Shown piece by piece: positions 1-7,706 of a DNA stretch of 18,115 nt. A program made the position numbers and the translations under genes. Under the pieces are notes generated by a model. That model saw only the letters and a program-made list of their open reading frames with translations. It ran no database searches and had not been told where the DNA came from. Positions within the stretch are counted from its first letter, which is position 1. Each line of letters starts with the position of its first letter. The stretch lies in assembly GCA_012960835.1 (NCBI GenBank), contig DUAL01000196.1, positions 644 through 18,758 on the forward strand, in the 5' to 3' direction. The stretch comes from Flavobacteriales bacterium (GTDB taxonomy: Bacteria; Bacteroidota; Bacteroidia; Flavobacteriales; BACL11).

Positions 1-1
1 T

Positions 2-205
2 GGCGAAAATCCATTTGAGAATAGTAATCAAAATTATGATTTTCGCCCAAGAAAAGGTTCTGTTCTAATCGATGGCGGGGTTGTAATTCCCGGTATTAAT
101 GATGGACAGGATATGGATTTTAATCATCCGCCTTTATACTCTGGCGAAAATAGAGCCTTTGTTGGCGATGCGCCTGATATAGGAGCTTATGAGTTTGTGG
201 ATTAA
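2..205 (+). CDS. C-terminal end of a beta-helix / choice-of-anchor type surface protein (partial)
   Basis: An open frame enters from the left edge and runs 67 codons to a TAA stop. The visible tail has a motif reading SVLIDGG, then about 30 residues later GDAPDIGAYEF, two residues before the stop. The DIGAYE(F/Y) ending is well known at the end of right-handed parallel beta-helix domains in secreted Bacteroidetes proteins (POMP/pectate-lyase-like, choice-of-anchor Q). Such proteins are usually exported adhesins or polysaccharide-binding proteins. No type IX sorting domain follows the motif, because the stop comes immediately. The rest of the gene lies outside the window, so length and N-terminal domains are unknown. 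Its stop shares the four bases TTAA with the stop of the convergent acyl-CoA reductase gene. Confidence 0.75.
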   Translation, partial: GENPFENSNQNYDFRPRKGSVLIDGGVVIPGINDGQDMDFNHPPLYSGENRAFVGDAPDIGAYEFVD

Positions 206-1209
206 TCCTCTCTCAAAAAGTCAATGGTATCTACCCCATCTGCATAATCCCAAAGTTTGGGCTGCTGTGTTTGTCCAAATGGGATGTCATTTTTGGAAAC
301 CACACATTGCAGCTGCTGCTTATTTTCTGAAATAAAATCTTCTACCTTTTCTAAATCGGAATAATACTCATAATACAACATGGCAAGTGGCGATTGTAGG
401 GAGGCATCTTCCTTTAAAAGCAAAAATCCGTTTTCAATAATTTCATGACTTCCCATCAAGTAAATAGCTTTATTATAATCGTAATTGTTAGCGTATTTCT
501 TATGCTCCATTACATCCTGATAAGGATAAAATGCTTCAAATAATTGGTCTAAATCATAGTCCTTTGGCAAAAACAATTTAGATACATTTCTGCAACCCAA
601 ACCAAAATAAGCAAATACATCTTTGGCAAGTGCTTGTAGTTCTTGCTTGCTTTCTGTTCCATCTAAAATAGCAACCGACTTTCTATTTTTGCGGATTATT
701 GTTGTTGCCTCTTTAAAATAATAATCAAAATACTTGGCTGACATATCAGATCCAGTGGCTATTACCGAATCAAATTGTTTGTCTTTCACATCAGTGGTAA
801 AGGCAATTTTATCTTCAAATTCTGGGGCAATATCAATGAGTTTATCTATAATAAAAGGCAGTAGCGTCTTATCCTCAGAAGATAGTTTGATAACCGCCCT
901 ATTCCCTGAAATTAGTACAGAAAGAAAATCATGAAACCCCACCAATGGAATATTCCCTGCCATAATAATCAGCACATTTTTTGGCTTTAGGCTATCTGTT
1001 AAATGGTAAGGCGATAGCCAAGCATTCAGGTTTTCGCTTGTCAGCAGTTTTGCCCAAGCCCCTATAGCTGCTTTGGTGTTCTCCTCTGTAAACCAAGGAT
1101 TTTTTATTTCTGCATCCTTTAACTTTTCTGCAAAATCATCAGTTATTTCATCTGAAAAAAAGTGGCCCAACTGACTAAATGCTTTTATTCTTTCCTCTAA
1201 GTTCATCAT
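202..1209 (-). CDS. LuxC-family acyl-CoA reductase
   Basis: This 335-residue protein resembles the LuxC acyl-CoA reductase family, which reduces fatty acyl-CoA or acyl-enzyme thioesters to aldehydes with NADPH in an aldehyde-dehydrogenase-like fold. Visible landmarks are MAGNIPLVGFHD at about 83-94, a nucleotide-binding region, and GLGCRNVSK around residues 203-211, where Cys206 is the expected thioester-forming nucleophile. The protein is shorter than bioluminescence LuxC (about 480 residues) but typical for the Bacteroidetes version, whose physiological substrate is not established. No luxAB, luxD or luxE genes are present, so bioluminescence is not implied. From memory, the Bacteroidetes gene often sits beside a 4Fe-4S ferredoxin gene; none is seen here. 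The gene begins with two consecutive ATG codons; the first is used here, but the second (1206) is equally possible. The family call is firm; the substrate is unknown. Confidence 0.88.
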   Translation of the reverse strand: MMNLEERIKAFSQLGHFFSDEITDDFAEKLKDAEIKNPWFTEENTKAAIGAWAKLLTSENLNAWLSPYHLTDSLKPKNVLIIMAGNIPLVGFHDFLSVLISGNRAVIKLSSEDKTLLPFIIDKLIDIAPEFEDKIAFTTDVKDKQFDSVIATGSDMSAKYFDYYFKEATTIIRKNRKSVAILDGTESKQELQALAKDVFAYFGLGCRNVSKLFLPKDYDLDQLFEAFYPYQDVMEHKKYANNYDYNKAIYLMGSHEIIENGFLLLKEDASLQSPLAMLYYEYYSDLEKVEDFISENKQQLQCVVSKNDIPFGQTQQPKLWDYADGVDTIDFLRED

Positions 1210-1214
1210 TTATT

Positions 1215-1222
1215 TATCTTTG
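1215..1222 (+). promoter_or_regulatory. Bacteroidetes -7 promoter box (TATCTTTG) for the secreted protein at 1279
   Basis: The octamer TATCTTTG matches the Bacteroidetes sigma-A -7 consensus TAnnTTTG exactly and lies 56 bases before the ATG at 1279, giving a predicted leader of about 50 bases. No clear TTG element is seen 17-23 bases upstream, where the promoter would extend into the divergent reductase gene. The call therefore rests on the -7 box and its position only. Confidence 0.5.
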
Positions 1223-1224
1223 TG

Positions 1225-1232
1225 CAAAAATA
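1225..1232 (-). promoter_or_regulatory. Bacteroidetes -7 promoter box (TATTTTTG) for the acyl-CoA reductase
   Basis: Read on the minus strand, this octamer fits TAnnTTTG and lies 15 bases before the first reductase ATG, so the transcript would carry a leader of roughly ten bases. It is preceded on the same strand by two copies of ATCTAAAAT 13 bases apart. It sits only two bases from the oppositely directed box at 1215-1222, so the two polymerase footprints would overlap. Confidence 0.45.
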
Positions 1233-1278
1233 GATTTTAGATTTACATTTTAGATATTTAGTATACATTTTCAGGAAA

Positions 1279-2163
1279 ATGAAAAAAATATTTTTTCTTA
1301 CCCTTTTTTCAATACTAACCATTAGTGTTTTCTCACAAAAGGTATCCAAACAACTAATTGCAGAATATGAGGATACTCTAAAAGTAATGGCACATACCAT
1401 CATGAATGGAGAGAATCAGACAGTTAAAACGGAAGCTAATAATGCTTTTATTTTCACACTGCAAGAAGTTTTACAATTTGAGCGTTCCTTTAACTATCCT
1501 TTTGATTCGCTTAAAACTATATCGATAAAAACATCCTCTGATAGTAAAGTTCGAATTTATACATGGCTACTGAAAAAGGATAACGGAAGCTATCAGTATT
1601 TTGGTTTTGTGCACTATAAAAATAAATCCAAAAAACGGTATGAGATTATAACACTAAATGATAATTCGGAAAACATAAGAAGGCCAGAAAATGAACAGCT
1701 CGACAATAATAATTGGTATGGCGCACTATATTACGATATTATCTACATCAAAAAGAAAGGTAGAAAATACTATACTCTACTAGGTTGGGATGGAAACAAT
1801 GATATCAGTACAAAAAAAATTATTGATGTCATGTATTTTTCTGGCAGAGAGAAAATAAAATTTGGTGCATCCATTTTCAAAAAAGGGAAAACAACTACTA
1901 AAAGGTTTATTATTGAGTATAATGCCACTTCTACCATTAGTGTAAGGTATGAGGAAAAAGAGAAAAGAATTGTATTTGATCACCTGATACCAATGAGAAA
2001 AGATTTGGAAGGATTGCATGAATACTATATACCAGATGGAACTTACAATGCCCTGAAATATACAAATGGAAAATGGGAATTAAAAAATGATGTGGCAGCT
2101 AACAATCCTTCCTCCAAAAACCCTGCAAGAGAAAAGCCAAAAATGGGAATTACTCCTGACTAA
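1279..2163 (+). CDS. Secreted protein of unknown function
   Basis: The 294-residue product starts with a clear signal peptide: Lys-Lys at positions 2-3, a hydrophobic core to about residue 17, and a likely cut near SVFS/Q at 19-20. No lipobox Cys is present, so it should be periplasmic or secreted rather than a lipoprotein. The mature part is rich in aromatic and charged residues and alternates like beta-strands. Recognisable stretches are WLLKKDNGSYQYFGFVHY (about 95-112), WYGALYYDIIYIKK (about 147-160) and YYTLLGWDGNND (about 165-176). The last resembles a motif I have seen in uncharacterised Bacteroidetes proteins, but I cannot name a domain. The C-terminal 20 residues are Pro/Lys/Asn-rich and probably disordered. 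The gene is divergent from the acyl-CoA reductase and its last 14 bases overlap the convergent polymerase gene. Function is unknown. Confidence 0.8.
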   Translation: MKKIFFLTLFSILTISVFSQKVSKQLIAEYEDTLKVMAHTIMNGENQTVKTEANNAFIFTLQEVLQFERSFNYPFDSLKTISIKTSSDSKVRIYTWLLKKDNGSYQYFGFVHYKNKSKKRYEIITLNDNSENIRRPENEQLDNNNWYGALYYDIIYIKKKGRKYYTLLGWDGNNDISTKKIIDVMYFSGREKIKFGASIFKKGKTTTKRFIIEYNATSTISVRYEEKEKRIVFDHLIPMRKDLEGLHEYYIPDGTYNALKYTNGKWELKNDVAANNPSSKNPAREKPKMGITPD

Positions 2164-3568
2164 TTTCTTTTCTGTGGTAAATATCTACCGCAACAATTAT
2201 AGCAATAAAGCCCCAGAAAGGGACGGCTAATTTGTCGATATCTAAAAAATTATTCAATAATCCGTGAATAAAATAGGTAGTAAGTGCTAAAAGGGTATAA
2301 AAGATAAGTCGTTTCAAATCGCCTTTTGGTAAAGTGTAATAAAGTTGCATCCCTTTGTAGTAAACCACTAACATCAAAATTAAAAAACTAATCATTCCTA
2401 AGATCCCTGATTCTGCTAATGGTCCTAAAAACTCAGAATGTGCATTTCCTAAATCGCCCTGATTGGTGCTGATTATTGTTTTCTCGCCTGACCTTTGGAA
2501 AGGAGCATATTGGAAGGCATAAGTACCAGGACCCCAGCCCACAATCGGCCTTTCTTTAAACATCCTGATGGCACAATTCCAACGGTTTATCCGCTCTAAA
2601 TTAGAGGCATCTGTCGATATGTTAGAAACCGATTCTACATGTTTGCTCAATGTAGAAGAAGAATCTTGTGTGTTTTTTTCTAAACTCATAATAATGGAAT
2701 TCCAAGAGAAAAGAAAAATGCTACTTCCAACTAGAACAAGAGCCACAAATTTACCAAACGAAATTCTGAATTTAAGTACAAAAGCAAAAGCCATTGCCCC
2801 AAGCAAACTTACCCATGCCGCCCTAGTATAAGACAGTACTAAGCCTAAAATCAAAATTGCAATTAAACCAATAATAACTCCCCTTCTTTTTTTGGTTGAA
2901 AACAAATAAAAAGCCATTGGAAGCAGCATAGCAATTACTGCTCCGTATCTAGTATGGTCCTTAAAAAAAGGATACATTACCAAGTGGGAAGATTCCAAAT
3001 CGAAATGAAAAAGGGAATGCTTGTAAGAGGTAATTAAAATAACCACAGAAAGCGGAAGCACATAAAGCCAAAGCAGAGTACTTATATTTTTCTTTTGCTT
3101 AAAAAGTTGCGTACCTAAAAAATAAAATGCTACTATAAACCATAATCTGGAAATTAAAAACTTAAAAGAAATAAGTGGCATTTCACTACTTATTATGGTA
3201 AAACTCATCCAAATTAAATAAAAGAAAATGGCATTGGTAATCGGATAGGAAAGCATCTTTTTGTCTAACTTTTCTCCTGAAAGCAGTTTCAAAAAAAACA
3301 ACAGTAAAACCCCAAAAAGTAGAGGCTCTGTAGGAACAAACATGCCAATTCCACCAAAATCCAAACTTTCTAAACTAAAGGAAAAAGGAGTGCAAAAAAT
3401 TATCAGCAACAGTAATTTTTCCAAAGAAAAAAAAGCTAAAAAAACTATTGTTAAAACTATCGGTAAGAATCCGAGCCAAAAAAACTCATTAGCTAAAAGC
3501 ACACTATTTACAATTACAAAAAGTGCAGTAAGAAATACAAGCTGATTAGATTGTATTTTCTTTAACAT
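2150..3568 (-). CDS. O-antigen polymerase/ligase family membrane protein (Wzy/WaaL-like)
   Basis: This 472-residue protein is mostly hydrophobic with about eleven or twelve membrane spans. It has one large extracytoplasmic loop (about 290-395) carrying the Wzy_C-type signature: NRWNCAIRMFKERPIVGWGPG at about 328-348, then NAHSEFLGPLAESGILG at about 375-391 with His377. Proteins of this family either polymerise undecaprenyl-linked repeat units (Wzy) or transfer finished glycan to a lipid A core or protein (WaaL, PglL). Sequence alone does not separate these roles. The Wzz-like gene immediately upstream, with its TAG stop directly followed by this ATG, favours the polymerase role. It is the last gene of a three-gene minus-strand unit (flippase, chain-length protein, polymerase) and overlaps the convergent secreted-protein gene by 14 bases. 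Confidence 0.87.
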   Translation of the reverse strand: MLKKIQSNQLVFLTALFVIVNSVLLANEFFWLGFLPIVLTIVFLAFFSLEKLLLLIIFCTPFSFSLESLDFGGIGMFVPTEPLLFGVLLLFFLKLLSGEKLDKKMLSYPITNAIFFYLIWMSFTIISSEMPLISFKFLISRLWFIVAFYFLGTQLFKQKKNISTLLWLYVLPLSVVILITSYKHSLFHFDLESSHLVMYPFFKDHTRYGAVIAMLLPMAFYLFSTKKRRGVIIGLIAILILGLVLSYTRAAWVSLLGAMAFAFVLKFRISFGKFVALVLVGSSIFLFSWNSIIMSLEKNTQDSSSTLSKHVESVSNISTDASNLERINRWNCAIRMFKERPIVGWGPGTYAFQYAPFQRSGEKTIISTNQGDLGNAHSEFLGPLAESGILGMISFLILMLVVYYKGMQLYYTLPKGDLKRLIFYTLLALTTYFIHGLLNNFLDIDKLAVPFWGFIAIIVAVDIYHRKEISQE

Positions 3569-4561
3569 CTAGCTTTGTTTTGCGCGCTTAATTTGTTCTT
3601 TTAAAGCGATAAGTACTACCATAAAAAGTGCAGTAGAAAATGCAGAAACAACAACTATTAACCATCTGATAGGATAGCTTTTTTTGAGTGAAGGTCCTGC
3701 TGCATTCACTATGAATTTATGCTCTAGCTGTTCTTGAGCAGTAACTTTATGTTCATTCAATTTTTTCTGCACATAATTTAATCTACCTCTTGAATGTATT
3801 AAATTATCTCTTAAAGCACTATACTGACCACCATATTTTGAAAGAATCTCTAATTTCTTTGTAATAGCATTTGCAGCCGCATGATTGTTTTCAATTTTTG
3901 CTACTGCCCATTGCTCGTTTAATACTTCCGATTGAGATTCATAATCATTTATTCCTAATGCTCTAATTTTAGCAATTGAATCTTCCAGAACCTTTATTTC
4001 AGAAAGTACATAATTTCTATCTCTTATTAAGGACTGATAGCCCTGCTCGGCCATATTTTTTTGCAAATTATTCATTACCGTATCAATCAAAGATGCTATC
4101 TCATTAGCAATATCGGCTGCCATTTGAGGATTCTCATCCATTACAGAAATTCTGATAGAAGAAAATTTTGTGATTTCCGACTCTATATTCCCATCATATT
4201 TTTTCATTAAGGATGCGTAATGCTTTTCATTTGAAGTATCAATTTCATAATGATTAATCAAATCAAATTTTGTAACTACCCTCTGTTTAATATCGTTGGA
4301 TTGTAGAATTTGCATCATATGCTCCAACTCATCCTCCTCTCCTATTTCTAAAAAGTCATTATACTCATTAAGCAATGCTTTTCCAGTAGACAAATTCATG
4401 GTGGGGAACAATATTACATCTGATTTGTATTTATTAGTTATAAAAAGGGAAACAACAGAGGCAATAATAGCAGCCACAAAAGAAATGGTAAGTATCTTTT
4501 TTCTCCATTTGTACAAAAGTACAAAAAGGGAAGTGTTATCTAAAAAGTTATTATTTGTCAT
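3569..4561 (-). CDS. Wzz-type polysaccharide chain-length determinant / co-polymerase
   Basis: The 330-residue product has the classic co-polymerase layout. A short cytoplasmic N-terminus (about 1-22) is followed by a membrane span at about 23-41, a long extracytoplasmic helical region (about 45-295) with coiled-coil character, a Pro-containing stretch AAGPSLKKSYPIRW at about 287-300, and a second span at about 300-320. It ends with a short basic tail. These proteins oligomerise in the inner membrane and set the modal length of glycan made by Wzy. There is no C-terminal Walker kinase domain, so it belongs with the Wzz or kinase-less group rather than the Wzc tyrosine kinases. It lies 38 bases downstream of the flippase gene and abuts the polymerase gene with no gap, suggesting translational coupling. 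Confidence 0.87.
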   Translation of the reverse strand: MTNNNFLDNTSLFVLLYKWRKKILTISFVAAIIASVVSLFITNKYKSDVILFPTMNLSTGKALLNEYNDFLEIGEEDELEHMMQILQSNDIKQRVVTKFDLINHYEIDTSNEKHYASLMKKYDGNIESEITKFSSIRISVMDENPQMAADIANEIASLIDTVMNNLQKNMAEQGYQSLIRDRNYVLSEIKVLEDSIAKIRALGINDYESQSEVLNEQWAVAKIENNHAAANAITKKLEILSKYGGQYSALRDNLIHSRGRLNYVQKKLNEHKVTAQEQLEHKFIVNAAGPSLKKSYPIRWLIVVVSAFSTALFMVVLIALKEQIKRAKQS

Positions 4562-4599
4562 TTTTTAATAATTTTTATTTTGGCGAAAATACATCTTTA

Positions 4600-5961
4600 T
4601 TATTTTTTGTTCTTACTAAATATAGGAAAACCGTAGAAATTAAAATATTTTTTTACAAAAACTGCACCCAATAATGTCCAGAAAAAAATTGAAATAGTAG
4701 TAGCCATTGCCGCACCTTTTATACCATAAACAGGAATAAGATACCAATTTAATGTTATATTTATTATTGCAGTAAAAAACAAGATATTTCTAGAAGTGAT
4801 TTGTTTGCCTGTCATATCCAATATGTATATTACAGCTCCAAAAAAAACATTTGTCATTTGCCCCACTGATAATATGATTAAAGCTTCTTTTCCCATGATT
4901 GTATTAAATTCACTACCAAAAATATTAAGGAAAAATCCAGAAAATAAAATAATAATAAGGAATATAGGTAAGCTTAATAAAAAAGTAAACTTTGAAGCAG
5001 ATTGCACTGTGCTTGCAAGAGATTGCATATTTTTGTTATGATACAATTCTGAAATTTTCGGTCCAAGTATTGTGTTGGTGGCAAAAAGGATAAGTCCTGT
5101 AAGACCCGCAAGTTTTAGTGCAATGGTATAAATCCCTACCGAATATTGATTTTCAAAATATCCTAACATCAAAATATCTACCCAGCTCATCAGCAGAAAA
5201 AGTGAGCCAGATAAAAACATAGGAAATGACTCTTTAATCATTGCAGGAATAGGAATGTTTTCCCCAATAGGAGCATGTAGTTTATTAGCAGTTCTTAGCC
5301 ATAAAATAATACTTAAAACCGAAAGAATAATTACACTAATAGTAAAAGTAAATACCCCAATGTTTTGCTCAGAATTATGTACAAAAAACAAACCAATTGC
5401 AGCCAATCCAAAAACAGAAAAGTTCTTAAAAAAGGAAAATAATTTTATGTTTTTAATGGCACGGAATGCCTCTGCATTGATGTGTAAAACAGAAAAAGGA
5501 ATAATAATCAAAATTAGTAGTGGAATTATATCAGCTTTCCCATAAAAATCGAGATAGCCATTTGTAAAAAAAAGATATAATAAAAACGTGATTGTAATAC
5601 TAATACTTAATACAACTCCAATCGCTTTTTTGTAAGTCTTTTTCAAACTTCCCCACTGCTGCTTAGAATTAAAATCGGCAAGCTTTTTTAACAAAAATGT
5701 GTCTAAACCCAAAATTGTAAAAACAGCTATTATACTAACTAATGTGAAAAAAGTGGAGAAAAGACCATTGGCTGATGGCCCCGCAAACTTTGCCAAAAAA
5801 AAGTGGAAGAAATATATAGCAAGCATCCCTCCTATCTTAAAAATAAGTGCAGAACTACCTTTTGTAAAAAGTTCAGAATTGGAAATTGTTAGCAGTAATT
5901 TATATATTTTCTCTTTCAAATTGCGTTTGTAATAAGTCAGTGGCAAATCTACAACAATCAT
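4600..5961 (-). CDS. Wzx-like oligosaccharide flippase (MOP/MATE superfamily)
   Basis: This 453-residue protein has about twelve to fourteen hydrophobic segments. Near its N-terminus lies a first span (about 37-58) followed by AGPSANGLFSTF, the position where Wzx proteins carry a conserved Gly-containing loop. A C-terminal motif YGIKGAAMATT at about 412-422 is typical of polysaccharide exporters in the MOP superfamily. Its expected role is to flip undecaprenyl-diphosphate-linked repeat units across the inner membrane for polymerisation by the Wzy-like protein two genes downstream. The start at 5961 is the first ATG of the frame and leaves 30 charged residues before the first span. The next in-frame ATG, at residue 46, falls inside that span, so 5961 is preferred. 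Only 27 bases separate this start from the divergent glycosyltransferase ATG. Confidence 0.87.
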   Translation of the reverse strand: MIVVDLPLTYYKRNLKEKIYKLLLTISNSELFTKGSSALIFKIGGMLAIYFFHFFLAKFAGPSANGLFSTFFTLVSIIAVFTILGLDTFLLKKLADFNSKQQWGSLKKTYKKAIGVVLSISITITFLLYLFFTNGYLDFYGKADIIPLLILIIIPFSVLHINAEAFRAIKNIKLFSFFKNFSVFGLAAIGLFFVHNSEQNIGVFTFTISVIILSVLSIILWLRTANKLHAPIGENIPIPAMIKESFPMFLSGSLFLLMSWVDILMLGYFENQYSVGIYTIALKLAGLTGLILFATNTILGPKISELYHNKNMQSLASTVQSASKFTFLLSLPIFLIIILFSGFFLNIFGSEFNTIMGKEALIILSVGQMTNVFFGAVIYILDMTGKQITSRNILFFTAIINITLNWYLIPVYGIKGAAMATTISIFFWTLLGAVFVKKYFNFYGFPIFSKNKK

Positions 5962-5988
5962 AATGAAAAATATATATTTTTATTGCCT

Positions 5989-7116
5989 ATGAAAATCGCA
6001 ATTAACACACGCCTACTTCTTAAAGATAAATTAGAAGGAATTGGTTGGTATACCTACGAGATTGTAAAGCGTATGACCAACCAACACCCCGAACACGATT
6101 TTTATTTTCTGTTTGACCGACCATTTAGCTCCGATTTTGTTTTTGCAAAAAACGTAAAACCAATTGTTTTGGCTCCACCGGCTCGGCATCCTTTGCTTTG
6201 GTACTTTTGGTTTGAATTTTCAGTTTCCAAATTTTTACGCAAAAATAATATCGATTTATTCTTTTCGCCAGATGGGTATTTGTCCTTAAAAACAGATGTT
6301 AAAACTGTACTAACGATACATGATTTGAACTTTGAGTATTTCCCAGATCAATTACCTTTTTTAACAAGAAGATACTACCAATATTTTATGCCAAAATTTG
6401 CCCATAAAGCAAATACAATCATTACCGTTTCTGATGCTTCAAAAAAGGATATTGTAAATAAGTATGGTGTGGATAATTCAAAAGTAAAAACGATTTATAA
6501 TGGCGCTAACAGAATATATAAACCCCTAGAAGAAAAAGAAAAACAAGAGGTGAAAGAAAAATACGCAAATGGCAAAGATTATTTCTACTTTGTTGGCTCA
6601 TTGCACCCTAGAAAAAACATTATCAACTTAATGAGGGGTTTTAATCAGTTTTGTGAACAAACAACATCCGATTGCAAACTGCTTGTAATTGGTGAACCCA
6701 TGTGGAAAAATGAGGAAACTAAGCAAGTATTTAAACAATTACAACACAAAGAGCGTATTCTTTTTCTAGGCAGAAAAGAAATAGAGGAATTAAGTCAAAT
6801 TGCAGCATCTGCTCTCGCCCTTACTTTTGTCCCACATTTTGAGGGCTTTGGCATACCACTTGCTGAGATCATGTTTTGCCACAGGCCAATTATTACGTCT
6901 AACACTTCTTGTCTTCCTGAAATTGCAGGGAATACCGCTATTTATGCCAATCCTAATGATGTAAACAGTATTGCTGATGCCATGTCAGAAATGCATACAA
7001 ATAAAGAAAAAAGAGAAGAACTAATTGAAAATTGTAAAATTAGAAAAAACAAATTTTGTTGGGATAAAGCAGCAAATGAAGTTTGGAATATTTTAGAGCA
7101 AAACCTTCCATGTTAA
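5989..7116 (+). CDS. Family 4 (GT-B) glycosyltransferase
   Basis: The 375-residue protein shows both halves of a GT-B enzyme. The N-terminal acceptor domain begins MKIAINTRLL with GIGWYTYEI (residues 17-25) and contains LTIHDLNFEYFPD (about 108-120). The C-terminal nucleotide-sugar domain begins near FVGSLHPRKN (201-210) and contains the E-x7-E motif EGFGIPLAE, Glu285 and Glu293. It would transfer a sugar with retention, probably mannose, glucose or a deoxysugar, onto a lipid-linked glycan; donor and acceptor cannot be told from sequence. A TTG two codons earlier (5983) is in frame, but the ATG at 5989 gives the usual N-terminus of the family. It is divergent from the Wzx/Wzz/Wzy unit, which suggests surface polysaccharide synthesis, and it overlaps rnhB by 7 bases. 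Confidence 0.9.
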   Translation: MKIAINTRLLLKDKLEGIGWYTYEIVKRMTNQHPEHDFYFLFDRPFSSDFVFAKNVKPIVLAPPARHPLLWYFWFEFSVSKFLRKNNIDLFFSPDGYLSLKTDVKTVLTIHDLNFEYFPDQLPFLTRRYYQYFMPKFAHKANTIITVSDASKKDIVNKYGVDNSKVKTIYNGANRIYKPLEEKEKQEVKEKYANGKDYFYFVGSLHPRKNIINLMRGFNQFCEQTTSDCKLLVIGEPMWKNEETKQVFKQLQHKERILFLGRKEIEELSQIAASALALTFVPHFEGFGIPLAEIMFCHRPIITSNTSCLPEIAGNTAIYANPNDVNSIADAMSEMHTNKEKREELIENCKIRKNKFCWDKAANEVWNILEQNLPC

Positions 7117-7706
7117 AAAATAGTTTCAGCAATAAAATAGAAGCCGGCTGTGATGAAGCAGGAAGAGGCTGTTTGGCTGGGCCTGTTGTTGCGGCCTCTG
7201 TTATTTTGCCAAAAAACTTTAAGCATCCTCTTTTGAATGACTCCAAGCAATTGAGTAAAAAAAACAGGGATTTATTAGAAAAAGTGATAAAAGAAAAAGC
7301 TGTTGTTTGGGGAATTGGAGTGATTTGGAATCAGGAAATTGATAAAATAAACATCTTAAATGCATCCATAAAAGCCATGCATAAGGCCATAGAAAAACTA
7401 AAAACAAAACCAGAATTACTTCTAATTGACGGGAACAGATTTCATGCGTTCAAAGATATCCCACACAAATGCATAATAAAAGGAGATGCAAAATACGCTT
7501 GCATTGCGGCAGCATCCGTATTAGCCAAAACTTACAGAGATAAACTAATGCAAAAATTACACTTAGAATTTCTCCAATTTGACTGGAAAAACAACAAAGG
7601 ATATCCAACAAAAATTCACCGACAATCTATTGTTAATTATGGCATCACAAAATACCACAGAAAGAGCTTTAAACTTTTACCTTTGCAGCTCAAACTAAAC
7701 CTTTAA
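7110..7706 (+). CDS. rnhB: Ribonuclease HII
   Basis: This 198-residue enzyme hydrolyses RNA in RNA-DNA hybrids and starts removal of single ribonucleotides from DNA. All four acidic residues of the family can be placed: Asp15 and Glu16 in GCDEAGRG (13-20), Asp107 in LLIDGNR, and Asp126 in IKGDAKYA. These positions nearly coincide with those of the E. coli enzyme. The conserved NKGYPT (162-167) and Y/F-HRKSF (182-187) segments near the end are also present, so the protein looks complete and active. The ATG at 7110 is chosen: it places the catalytic motif 14 residues from the start, as expected, and overlaps the glycosyltransferase stop by 7 bases. A TTG nine codons earlier is possible but less likely. 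Its stop overlaps the next ATG in TAATG. Confidence 0.96.
   Translation: MLKNSFSNKIEAGCDEAGRGCLAGPVVAASVILPKNFKHPLLNDSKQLSKKNRDLLEKVIKEKAVVWGIGVIWNQEIDKINILNASIKAMHKAIEKLKTKPELLLIDGNRFHAFKDIPHKCIIKGDAKYACIAAASVLAKTYRDKLMQKLHLEFLQFDWKNNKGYPTKIHRQSIVNYGITKYHRKSFKLLPLQLKLNL

Noticed and set aside
202..1209. Bioluminescence operon suggested by the LuxC family name
   Set aside because: No luciferase, transferase or synthetase genes are nearby, and the protein is the short Bacteroidetes form.
3261..3545. Plus-strand open frame opposite the polymerase gene
   Set aside because: Its Lys/Ser-rich composition is what the complement of a hydrophobic membrane gene in AT-rich DNA gives, and it has no domain or signal.
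5983..5988. TTG start two codons before the glycosyltransferase ATG
   Set aside because: The ATG at 5989 gives the family's usual MKIAINTR-type N-terminus, and nothing supports use of the TTG.
7083..7109. TTG start adding nine residues to RNase HII
   Set aside because: It would lengthen the overlap with the glycosyltransferase gene to 34 bases, and the ATG at 7110 places the catalytic Asp at the normal position.
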